This document shows positions 1-11,319 of a stretch of DNA of 64,000 nt, piece by piece; the first letter of the stretch is position 1; each line of letters opens with the position of its first letter. The translations under genes and the position numbers were made by a program. The notes under the pieces are model-generated. The model had not been told where the DNA came from and did not search any database. It saw only the letters and a list, made by a program, of their open reading frames with translations. Source of the DNA: Aphis gossypii. Taxonomy: Eukaryota > Arthropoda > Insecta > Hemiptera > Aphididae. The stretch lies in the NCBI RefSeq assembly GCF_020184175.1, contig NW_026083104.1:62001-126000 (forward strand). The letters run 5' to 3'.

Positions 1-104
1 GACACAACCTTAACATATTTGACATTTACAATTAATATACAAATACATACTAAATTCCTAATTTATTCATTTTCCTTTATTAAATAAAGTAGTTATTTTT
101 TTAA

Positions 105-525
105 GAGGATGCTATCCATACATTTGTTGTCTCCGTCTTACACACGCCCGATATACCAAAATTTCGTTCACTAGTTTCAATAGTGGGCTGTTAATTTTGA
201 TATTGGAGTAAATTGACCAATTATACAATTTTTATGTAATAACATTATCTGTGTTTAAGCGTTGGCTTCTATTCTATAGTTTAATTCTCAAGCGGGATAT
301 GAACATTTTTAATTTGTGATATTTCACTGCATACTTGCTCATAGTATGCTGGAAAAAATTGAAAAATCGCCAAAAGCACAGATAATGTTCTTACCTAAAA
401 GTTTGATAATAGGTCAATTTAATCTAATATCAAAACTAACAGCACACTATTGAAACTAGTGAACGAAATTTTGCTATATCGGGTGTGTGTAAGACGGAGA
501 CAACAAATGCATGGGTAGCGTCCTC
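105..525. mobile_element. TTAA-flanked MITE, piggyBac-type target
   Basis: Terminal inverted repeats of about 165 bp start GAGGA(T/C)GCTA and share the run TTGTTGTCTCCGTCTTACAC. TTAA lies on both sides (101-104 and 526-529). The right palindrome arm has the unoccupied site with a single TTAA near 40,150, which proves insertion after the arms formed. There is no coding capacity. A TTAA duplication is the hallmark of piggyBac elements; the family name is an inference. Confidence 0.85.
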
Positions 526-529
526 TTAA

Positions 530-1098
530 TAAATAATAAATATATCTAATATTTTAAAAATTAAATACAATTAAAATATTAAATAATATCTCCTACTCAT
601 AATGTCTAATAAGTATTATATTTTCAATAATCAAATGCTAAATATTTTATGGAATCCAAAAAAATTAAAGAGCTTTATTTATATTAACTATTATAGGTAT
701 TTATTATTGTTTAACACGAAAATCATAATATATGAGTACTTTTTAATTGGTAATCAGTCAAAAAGTCTATGGAAAAAAGTCCGAACACATGTTTAGTGTC
801 GGACAAACAAAAAGTCCGAAATACAAATTATTCTATTAAATTTTCATTTATAATTGTATAATTTATTATCCATTTTAATCAATTTTAATAGGTATTTTAA
901 TATACATGTATTTATCTAGAATCTAGATCCATATAATGTTTGTTCTTTTATATAATAATCGTGGTAATATTGATTATTGTTTGTAGGTACATTATATAAT
1001 TTTATGGTAGCTAACATGTAGACATACAGCCACATATCATAGCGATAGATATATCTTAGAATTTAGATCATATACGATCTAAGAGATATTTAATATAA
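530..1098. other. Palindrome arm sequence without a gene
   Basis: AT-rich sequence matched in the right arm at about 39,000-40,140. The right arm carries roughly 0.55 kb more here. Short open frames are not conserved between arms. Confidence 0.7.
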
Positions 1099-2125
1099 CT
1101 AGCTGACCCCGTGCACTTCGTTGCCCGTTAAAAATGCAAATTCTATATAATATGATTCGAATTTTGATTAATTTGTTATTTACTATTCGGTTTAACGGTG
1201 TTCAAAACTTAGACATTTTCATTGACTGTTTTGATTCTCAAAAATCTTGTGAAAGCACCACTTTAATATGCGAATTTTGTAAAATGCTTTCTTATTACAC
1301 ACTAAATTTGTGATACAATTTTACGAATGTACCGTGTAAATTGTAAGCATCGATCTATCATTGTTCAGGCTCTACGTTTATCAGTCAGTGAGTTACTCAA
1401 GTCATAATATTATAGTCATTCTGTTTACCGTTGCCGTGAGACTCTCTTATGATTATGAGAGCAGTATATTATCATGTAGGCAATCCACACGTGGTGGATT
1501 GCGGACCCCGCGAGATGTGTATAAGAAGTTTATAATTTCTAACACTTAAGTTTCAAAGTTATGTCATTTTTTTTTTTACTACAGTGGGTAAAATACAATA
1601 ATGTGCCATCTCGTGGTTTTTGTATTGTTGCCTGTTGGTAAAACAATAAAACTTAGTATAACTTGTTATGTTAGTCTATTGCTGTGAATTTGAAATTTAC
1701 TGTGACAACGAATCATCAGTTCCAGAATATTATCGGCGCACGCCCCATATTATTAATAATAAATATTGAAAAAAAAACTATTCTATCTTTTAAGTTGGAC
1801 CATATTATTCAATGGTTACCAAATTTTATCAAAATCCGTAATTCATTATATTAATTTATATATTACCATAGCAACCACAAATAAATAAATATTATTCTCA
1901 AATCTTATAACCCATAGCAACCTTTATAAACAAAAATTTCTATCGTAAATCTCAATATTCCTGTTTGAGCACATATTATTAATAATAAAATTGAAAAAAA
2001 AACTATCCTATCTTTTAAGTTGGACCAAATTACACGCGTTGTAAAAAATTTCATCAAAATCGGTTAAGTGGTTTAGGAGTCCATTGAGGACAAACATTGT
2101 GACACGAGATTTATATATATTAAGA
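1099..2125 (-). mobile_element. Non-autonomous Helitron
   Basis: On the minus strand it begins with TC at 2125 and ends with CTAG at 1099, preceded by the GGGGTCAG tail shared with the neighbouring autonomous copy. It sits between A and T, as Helitrons do. The 5' region contains the conserved stretch around AAACCACTTAACCGATTTTG. A direct repeat of about 75 bp (near 1,750-1,830 and 1,975-2,055) suggests an internal duplication of a terminal region. It has no coding capacity. Confidence 0.8.
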
Positions 2126-2303
2126 TACTAGCTGACCCGACACGGCGTTGCCCGTGTGTTACTTTCTTTTTTTGCATTTTCGTATGCCGTGTGTTAATTT
2201 TTAATTTAATCTTATTGATAGTGCTAATATTACGTCGAATTCACGACGAAAGATTTGTAATGTGGCAGTTTTTGTGCCTACGTATTTTAAAAAATTCTCC
2301 TGA

Positions 2304-2459
2304 ACAGAACCGTCACCCTGGTGATAGGGCGTTGTGAATAAAAAATAATTAAAAAACATATATAATGATTTAAAAGTAAGTAGTTATAGTTTTAACTGTT
2401 ATAGTTTTATTTAATTATTTTTTATTCACAACGCCCTATCACCAGGGTGACGGTTCTGT
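2304..2459. repeat. Perfect hairpin in the Helitron 3' region
   Basis: Arms of about 50 bp (2304-2353 and 2409-2459) are exact reverse complements and share AACGCCCTATCACCAGGGTG. The loop is about 55 bp. It lies between the helicase stop codon and the Helitron 3' terminus, so the transcript could fold into a strong stem. Confidence 0.85.
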
Positions 2460-2521
2460 CATGATTTAAAAGTAAGTAATCGCTTTATTGTTAATCATGT
2501 GAATCATAATTATTATTATTA

Positions 2522-5500
2522 TCATTGTAGTACTTTGTGGTATACGATGTTTCTTGTTTGATTACCTGGCGCATAGATAAACAAATCTGATGGTTTTCCA
2601 ACACGGGAACAGGCAACATACAATTGACCATGTGAGAAACATGGGTTTTCTAGATTAATACCACAAACACTTAATGATTGCCCCTGTGACTTGTTTATAG
2701 TCATAGCAAAAGCAAGACGCACTGGAAACTGTAGTCGTTTAAACTCAAATGGCACATCAGTCGGAATCATTGGGATGCGCGGTATGAGAACATCTTCTCC
2801 TTTATACTTTCCTTTGAGTATAGTTGCTTCTATCACATTGTTTAGTAATTTTTTTATCGCTAACCGTGTACCGTTGCAAAGACGCGGTTGGTTGATATTT
2901 CGCAACATTATAACCACCGATCCAACCTTTAATTGAAGATTGTGAGGTGGCAATCCTGGCAAATCCAGCGAGTTTAAAAATTCCGGTGGATAGTTGACTA
3001 CATCATCTTGATTAGTAGCCGAATCAACTGATTTATATATCATCAATTCGCCTGTAATTTGTTCTTGAATTTTGAAATTTAATTCATTTACATCTATGTT
3101 TTTTGCAGCCAGTATAGCTCGTTCGCTCAACCAATCATGGTTTCTGTAATTTTGAGAAACATCTGGAAACACCTTCTGAATAAGTTCATCTTTTGATCGA
3201 GTTAACTGACAAAAACTTAGAGGAAAGTTAATGCAGCCAGTCAACATGTCTATAGGAAATTTGCCATTACCAATGTCAATGAGTTGTTTAGAGAATATGT
3301 TTCCAGATTGGTCATTTTGCAACTCGACACGCATATTCTTGCTTAAATGAAGTACTTTGACATGTTTCCACAAACTGGAGGACTTTAGACATGCATTGAG
3401 TTCATCAGCTGGCGTTGATCGTGGAATCACCGGCAATGTTTGACGAAAAATCCTGCTAATAAAATCATTGCACCACCAAATCGGTTATTATTGCTCCGTA
3501 GATCTTTTAAGGTTCTGTCCAAAGCCTCCAAAGATTTTTTATGTGCCATCGTGCATTCATCCCAAACAATCAATTTACATTGCTGCAAAACCTTTGCCAT
3601 TGCAGAGTTCTTCGAAACGTTGCAGGTTGGAGTTTCATTGCTATGCATATTTAATGGCAATTTTAGTGCTGAATGGGCTGTTCGACCACCTTCAAGCAAA
3701 GTTGCTGCGATTCCCGACGAAGCGAGTGCAAGTGCAATTTTATTTTGTGAGCGAATTGTTGCTAATATTAATGAAATCAAAAAAGTTTTTCCTGTACCAC
3801 CAGGTGCATCTAAGAAGTAAATCCCTCCAGTTTCATCATTTGTTACTTTCATAAGAGTTTCAAATACATACTTCTGTTGTTCATTTAACAGTGGAAGATT
3901 TGTTTGAATTAATTCTTTCAAATCGTTGAGATCATACAGTCTTTCTCGATGCAACTCTTGGTTAAAAGCGTCATGCATTGGACGATTGGGCGCGGTCAGG
4001 CCTAATTGAATTAATAGTTTGTTTGACATTATCAAGCACATGTCCTCAATTGAAATCAATGCTTCATTGTAAATTTCTTCACTGATTTGTATATTTGGAT
4101 TTCCCATTCTATTCTGTATTTGATACAAAATATCATCACACATATAATCTTTGTACTTGATCCACAAATCAATTGGGTTTGATGGGAAGCATGTAGATAT
4201 GATTATAGAAAACAATGTTCGTATTTGATGAGCGTGTGATGATATTACAGCATCATTGAGAGTTTGATCCCAATGAGCGTCATTTTTAAGCAATTGCAAA
4301 CGTTGACAGGCTTCTCTGTAGGATACACACAATTCACCATCAACAGTTCGTAACTGTTGGAATGATGTTGGGCCACGTACATTGACTAATAGCAGTCGTA
4401 AGTAAAAACATTCATCATTGCTTGGATGTACTGAATAAATCCGGCCAATCGCATCGGTGGAATATACATCTGTATATCCTGGAACTGGTTTTCCTTGTTT
4501 CCGTCGTATAAATCTCCTTGAGGATTGATTCCAGGTATAATATTTTGGCATTTCAGAATATAGCAATGTTTGTGCGAAATCATCGTTTTGGCATGTCTCA
4601 AAAAAACTGGTTAATGTAGTAGATGGTGGCTGAGCAGCTCTTTGTACTGCGTTCTGTGCTGTAAAATACACTCTTTGTCCATTTTCTAAATGCACAGCTA
4701 AGTGAACAACAGAAGGGTGTCTCTCATGAATAGGAAAAGAAAATATTCGCCAAACTGCTTCATTACTACTGACATAGCGGCCCATTTGGTATTGGGTAAC
4801 TTCATCATTGGAATTCTCTGCACCAATTCCAATCACAGCCATATCACTCCCTTTGGCTACATATTTGCAAATGTATTTAATAGATTTCACTGAATGGCAA
4901 GATTCAACGTTGATGTGTGCTTTGAATGTCTTTGATAAAATGGGTGAATATGGAACAATCCAACGATTATCTATTTCAATATCTTGTTGATTTAATTTGA
5001 CAATTGTTGATTTTCCATTGTCTGCTGTCGATCTGCGACGATACAATGGATAACCGTCATTACCAGTAATTGTTTCCGATATTAATGTCCGTGGATATCG
5101 TTTTGAACATTTACCATCCATCATACACGGTGAATTTTGATTAAGAGTTCCACAGGGACCATGTATCATGTTTTTGATAACTACCTCATGCAATCCAGGA
5201 TCTACTTGTACATTAGGGATTTCAGCTGATATCACTGCATCAACTTCATTTGGCCTTATATTTTCAACCAACCAAATCAAAATGTGTGCATGTGGCAATC
5301 CTCGTTTCTGCCACTCCACAGAATACATCCAGCAGCGTGTCTCACCAAACACATTATGTTTTACGATGAAATCCATTAAAGATTTCAACTTTTGTCTAAA
5401 GACTCTGGCTGTAATATCATGACGATCAATGGGTGATTGCCCAGAGAATAACTCCTGATTGATTTCTATCCATTGCGGATTGCATGTAAATGTGATGAAC

Positions 5501-7164
5501 AAATCTGCTGTACCATAATGACGAACATACGACATGGCATCTTGAGCATATTCGTGCATATGCCGAGGGCTTCCGATGTATGTTGCTGGAAGAATAGTCA
5601 TCCGACCGACATTCTGTGCATTTCCATCAGTATTAATCGCATCTCGAAGGTGAATATACTCTTCAGATCGGAGTTTGGTTTGATTCAACCTGATGAATGT
5701 TAATCTTTCCGTTTCAATTTTAACATACATGTCAACAACATATTTGTGATATAATCGCCGACATTTCAATATGTGATTATCTTCATTTTCCCGAATCATT
5801 AGGCGGTATGAATAATAGTTCATTGAACTGACTTTTTTGTTGGTTTCAGAACCTGTAAATAGATTTTGTTTTAATAACATTCAAATATAAAATTAAAATA
5901 CATAATATAATGACTGAGATATTATCGCCATAGCTAAACTAATATTTTAGTTACCTGCAATGGGATTTATCATTTTTATTGAGAAATCGTAGCCATCTTC
6001 ACCTTGCCAAAATATAATGGGATATTGCAGTGCATCATATGAGCGGTGTGTTTCCTTTATACGTTGTAATTGATCATTCCGACGACGTAAAACAATATCA
6101 CGGGATTCCAAGTTTTCTCCAACTACAACGATAGCAACTTCATCAATAGTTGGTGCATTAAAACGTCTTGTATGTTGACCTGCAGGTGTTTTATCAGCTC
6201 TGATTACAATTTTGTGATTATCGGATGGCATCAGATCCAGGGCAGTTTTAAACAATATAATCAATTGATTGTGCTGATGAAATAAAGTTTGTAATTGTTC
6301 TACAATAGACCTCTTTACTAAATTGTTATGTGCACAACGCAGATCAATTTCTTGTGGTGAATTGCCCATAAAATAAATTTGCAGGAATTTGTTGTCGCTA
6401 TCTGACACTGGTAACAGTGAACCTGCTCTGTGATATATTTGCCCTTGTATCTGTAAATAAAAAAAATATATTATGGTGGTGGTATAAATTAATGGATTGT
6501 CGGTGATCAAACTTAAATAATATTTGATCTTAAAAAGTATATTATTTAGTTTTAACTAATATCTATCAAATATAAAATATAATAAAAGTGTCACTGAAAC
6601 TGAAACACCATATAATATGATGACTAAGTGATATATTTCGTAATGATTAAGAAATTGAAGATTAGTGACACATCTTAACTTTGGTGACAGAAAATTTTGT
6701 TCGCTAAAATAATTATGAGTAACTGCTATAATACATACCTTGAAAGTTGGCATAAAATTTTCCCGAACTACATTTGTTGCCCCAAATGAAGTCATTTGAA
6801 AGCAATTGTTATATTGTTGGATATTTGTCAAAAAGTGTATAGAATCTGTTCCTATTCCTGAAACCAATGAGTACAATGGTTCTGGTGGTGGATCCAATGG
6901 TATCAATTTCACTTTACCATTTGCGCAACACAATCCATTGGCTTCGTTTTTGTATTTTAATGCCTTACAGTGTGAGCAAACCGAGTTCATAGAACCAATA
7001 ACAACACATTGGTAGTTACTGTAGTCAATTGACACATCGTAACTAAAAGCAGCTCGATTCAAACTTGCTCGCGCTTCACGCGTTTGTGAATTAGATCGGT
7101 AATTAGCTTGGTTTGTAGCATTTCTGGTTCTTCTACCTAAATTGCTTCGTCTTATAGGAGGCAT
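2522..7164 (-). pseudogene. Helitron Rep/helicase transposase, frameshifted
   Basis: The protein would nick and unwind DNA for rolling-circle transposition in the nucleus. Three exons fit: 7164-6739, 6450-5955 and 5852-2522, with GT-AG borders that keep frame (phase 0, then phase 1). Visible parts in order: N-terminal region with C-x2-C pairs; HUH nuclease motif GLPHAHILIWL (near 5,290); YICKYVAK with paired Tyr (near 4,870); Pif1-type helicase with Walker A DAPGGTGKTF (near 3,800) and Walker B IVWDEC; C-terminal MTINKSQGQ and YVACSR motifs. A one-base loss near 3,440 breaks the helicase at the DFRQTLP motif, so the last 304 codons are in another frame. Elsewhere the reading is open, so decay is recent or the break is an assembly error. 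Confidence 0.88.
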
Positions 7165-7706
7165 ATCAAATATAAATTATTTTTTCACTAATCACGAACT
7201 AAACAAACACTAACTAACTAAACACTCTGCACAAAACACGATTGTTGGTTGCCATGGATACGATCAGTATTATATTATAAATATTATAGGAAGGGCTATT
7301 TTAAAAAAAAAGGGCTTTTTTAGGGTTTTTCCAGCAATAATTCTAATTTTTCTAGCCGTAAAAACCATCCTTGGACTTCAACGAACATTTGCGAACATTT
7401 GCGTTGTTTGTATGTCTATTTGCATGCATTTTTAAAAACATTTTAAATAAATGATTTATTTTATTTAAATGGTTGCCATTGACTACCAAAAATAATTTAG
7501 TTGACTATTTTCTGGATAGATGGCGCCTCTGTAATTTCATCACCACCTCGTCATATTTCTCTAATCCGATAACTTTCTCAAATTTTTCGTCCGTAAGAAC
7601 CTTCTCCTGACAATTACGACCCAAACAAAAAAAGAATGAGCGAAATCGGTCCAGGCGTTGTTGAGTTATGCGCTTACCAAATTTTGCGATTCATTTTTAT
7701 ATAAGA

Positions 7707-8784
7707 TAAATATATAGGTAATTAACTATAGTAGATTTTCCGTTTTATTTTTTTTAGTTATATGAAATAATAGAATAAGAAAATAGAAAAAAAATATTAG
7801 TTATAAAGAATATTTTGTATTTTCCGAGTTTGTGTAGAAACTAAATAATGTTGCTAAGAATTTTTGTCAGACTATAAAAACTGAATCCGGACTTTTTGTC
7901 AAACTTTTTTGAAAACGGAACTTTTCTTCAGCGATTAATTTTAGTTAATTGCTGTTTCATAAAAGTACAATGTAAATACACACTACACAACTTGATAAAC
8001 GAAAAAAATATTCTCATACATGAGGAGGAAATTTTGACATAGGTACTAATATAATAATATAATATATATATACGAATCCGATGATTGCAAAAACGTCATG
8101 AGTCAATTATTTAAGCTTTTGGATAATTGATAAAAAATGTAGATAGAATATAAATATTTTGAAAAATAAATTAATTTAAGAAAAAGTACTTATTAAAATA
8201 TATCATACACCTACTAATAATACTACACCTATAAAGTCGGTTTTTTCACTCAAAAACACATGATATGACTATTATAGTAGGTATAAACGTTTTACTAATA
8301 TCTCAATTTCAAAAAAAAAAAAAAAACCATTGTAAAATCAATACATTCATCACTTCGTTCAGAATCTAAAATATGACTCGTGACGTTTCTAAAAACATCG
8401 ATTCACAATTTTTTTACTGAGCATAATATTCAGTTAGCATTTGAAAATTATTGAAGCATATAAACTTATAAAATTTGTATAAATCTATAGTTATAAATAG
8501 TTTATAAAAAAACAAATATGGAGACCAAATTATAATTATAATATGATTTTTGTGTAGTATTATCAAGCTTTAAATACCAACGCAAACTGATATTTACAAT
8601 TAAGCAAGCTCCACTACTATAGGCTACAATATTATTAAAACAGAAGAAGAGGCCCAAACAATATACAAATAATAATATTAAATAAATTTCATTCAAAATC
8701 AAAGTATGGATCTAAAACATGATATATCTTTCGGATCACCTCCCGTAAACATACCACTGCACCTATGTAGTATGTACCAACCTA
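7707..8784. other. Palindrome arm sequence; small repeat fragment inside
   Basis: Matches 37,691-38,990 inverted. At about 8,318-8,371 the left arm has a 55-bp insert (around CATTCATCACTTCGTTC) that the right arm lacks. The same segment ends the repeat in the spacer at 16,095-16,135, so it is a truncated copy of that family. A short open frame from 8,706 is almost identical in both arms but so are its flanks; I do not call it a gene. Confidence 0.6.
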
Positions 8785-8952
8785 TACTCCGGCCCACGAA
8801 AGAACGACCGTAATTCGCGCATCGATACTGATATATACAGATATATTCCCACTACCCGACCGGTGTCCGATCGCCCGGCATGCGATATGGAAGGGGAATC
8901 GATGCGCAGCGTCGGACGAGTTTTTACGGTCGTTCTTTCGTGGGCCGGAGTA
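8785..8952. mobile_element. TA-flanked MITE related to the 22,654 element
   Basis: A 168-bp element with terminal inverted repeats starting TACTCCGGCCCACGAAAGA and TA on both sides (8,783-8,784 and 8,953-8,954). The right arm has the unoccupied site. Its inner segment GATGCGCAGCG(T/A)CGGACGA also occurs at the right end of the 15-kb element (near 37,636), and the terminal repeats follow one pattern, TACTC-G--CCACGA-AGA. It is therefore probably a non-autonomous member of that Tc1/mariner-class family. Confidence 0.85.
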
Positions 8953-8954
8953 TA

Positions 8955-11319
8955 CTAGGTAGATATTAAGATTATAAACTTAAGTAGTTAGTAGTTACTC
9001 ACCAGAAAAACAATGTATTTATTAGATATATAAATGTGTATGAAAACAAGTCCCTTTCACATCGATTGCTAAAAACACACTAAATCAGAATTTACAGAAT
9101 TTAAAATAAAATATATAATCGAATAGTTGTTGCCAATAACTATAGGTAGAAAGGAAGGTATAAAAAAAAAAGTATTTTGATATTTTGTTGCGCGTGTCAG
9201 CAATTACTAAGATAACGATTACAATTTCAAAAATCCAAAAGAAATGTATTTTGATATTTCGTCGCGCGTGTCACCAATTAGTAATACGACGGCTGGAATT
9301 TCAAAAGGCCAAAACATTAGATATAACAATGAATAGTATCTATGACTTAGACCCACACCGAACAGCATCGGTAGAAAACTGGTAAAATTATACAGCGAGT
9401 ACAGGCAATAAATTACGATAGGTAATGATAACTAATTAAAAAAAAAAAATAAATTGTCAAGGATAGGTACCTGAGACATATATCAGTAGAGATAAACTTC
9501 CGATTTTGGCACACACGTTAGATTACGAAAATAATTGGACCATTCGAGTTTGACTCAACGTTCAAGCACCTACCAAGCACTTCCCAAGTACCTAACCTAC
9601 TATATTCAAATAGCAAATGTAAGTACAATATTGACGTAACTTTATATTTATATTTTATTTTTTTACTGGATAAGTAATATTAGTACACAAACAATTAGAA
9701 TTTTTTTAAATGCATAATATAATTTGCGATGTTTAAAAAATGTTTCATAAGATTTGCAGTCGTAAGTAATTCTTGAACAAATTTACATCGGAGTGACGTT
9801 TTATGAACTAGTTCAGGATTAAAATTATATTTTTAATTTTTAGTACCTATTATATTGAAGTTATAAAAGAAAAAATAATAGAATAGGATTTATTAAAAAT
9901 AATATTTATAAATCATTATAATTTAAATTCCTAAATAAAATTGGAAAATACAAATGCTTTTAATAATTTCTGTAACTAAATGTGTTTGAAACCCATCATA
10001 TACATATACCATAGTATACTTAAATCAGAGGTTCCCACCAACCTATGGTCCGCAAACCATACCTACCTACAAAATTTAAACAAATATTTTAATTTTATAT
10101 TAATTATATTAATTTAATATCTTATAAGTAAAGGAAATACAAGCCCAAAAATCACATTAACGTATTTTTATAATTTTAATTTACTTTTGATAAAAATAAT
10201 AATACAATATACATTTTTTTAATAATAGTAATTTGTGTTAAATTGTTGATAAATGTAAAACTTTTACTTAAACTTGAACAATAACAAACATTATTATTAT
10301 TATATATTATATTATATTATATATTATTATTATTTATTATTATAATATGTAAGCTATAAGGAAGGATTTCACTATATTTTATTTATTCATAACCTAAATT
10401 CTAAAATGTGTAAAAAATTGATTCTTGGCTATGAGAATAATTAATAAAGTCTAAAATGTATAGTGGTTTGTGACGTATCGAAAGTTCTCAAAGTAGTTCA
10501 CAGTGTCAAAAAAAATTAAACCACTGATTTAAATATCTTTCAAAATAGTATAGACATAGTAATTTTATTTTATACTCAATTCATTCATTTTACTAATTTT
10601 AATCTCAAAATATTATCCAATAAGATATATTTGTGTGACATTGTCACTGATGTCATGAATACCTGTACGGGATCCCAACAATTAAATTAACTCACGATAA
10701 GTACACACTGTTAAGCATTATACATACTTTTTTTTGTATAATATGTAAATAAAAAACAACGGTCATCTTTTAAAATTATATAGATTACTTTTTCCTGTAT
10801 TGTCTACATACTTCTTTTGGTATTATAAATATTAATCACATATCATACAATCATGTGTTTATTTTAATAAATACACATCAATGTTTCTTTTTATACAACC
10901 ATTTATTTATGTACTGAAATACTATTGTACAGTAATGAAATAATGAAACTACAAAATATAAAATATCAATGCCCCAATGCACATTTAATTTATTATTAAT
11001 TTTTATTATGAATAATTTAAAAAATATTGATGTAATTTTCATGAAATTAAATTAATTTTATAATAAAAATAAATTAAATAAGCATTATTTAGGGAGTTTT
11101 ATTTAAATGTATGTATTATCTCATCAAGATGATTAGATTAAAAATATATTTATTATCTTATGTAGATACCTAATTATTTTATTTTTATGATCTTAACTCT
11201 ATTCATATGCTAAACAAAATACCATCATTCAAAATTTGTGGACCTTAAATGATTATAATTTATTAACAATATCAACTTTGAAATTATATATTTAATATAG
11301 TTATTTATGTATTATATAG
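8955..11319. other. Palindrome arm upstream of the CCHC gene
   Basis: No open coding region I can support. It contains a tandem duplication at 9,172-9,314 that has one copy in the right arm, a (TTA/TA) tract near 10,291-10,345, and a block at about 9,538-9,618 that differs strongly between arms although both sides of it match. That block ends in both arms at a GTAAGTACAAT donor-like sequence, so it could be a 5' non-coding exon of the downstream gene. Confidence 0.55.
9172..9314. repeat. Tandem duplication, 74-bp period
   Basis: Two 69-bp units (9172-9240 and 9246-9314) share TATTTTGATATTT(T/C)GT(T/C)GCGCGTGTCA and then diverge. The right arm (about 22,390-22,480) has a single copy, so the duplication arose in the left arm after the palindrome formed, or was lost from the right. 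Confidence 0.75.

Larger units (their letters stand above)
2128..7706 (-). mobile_element. Autonomous-type Helitron, now defective
   Basis: The minus-strand 5' end is TC at 7706, followed by TTATATAAAAATGAATCGC. The 3' end is CTAG at 2128, preceded by a hairpin (ACACGG/CCGTGT stem) about 10 bases upstream, the classic Helitron terminus. It encodes a Rep/helicase protein on the same strand. The element lies directly beside the Helitron at 1,099-2,125, only the bases TA apart. The other palindrome arm shows the unoccupied AT-rich site near 38,985-39,000. Bases 7,165-7,706 are the 5' non-coding region. Confidence 0.9.

Noticed and set aside
1361..1549. 62-codon open frame inside the small Helitron
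   Set aside because: It lies in a non-autonomous element, lacks motifs and is absent from the other arm.
8706..8771. Open frame starting MDLKHDISFGSPPV, nearly identical in both arms and followed by donor-like GTATGT or GTAAGT
   Set aside because: Its flanks are just as conserved, no acceptor downstream fits the phase, and no domain is seen.
9185..9385. 66-codon plus-strand open frame
   Set aside because: It spans a recent tandem duplication present only once in the other arm.
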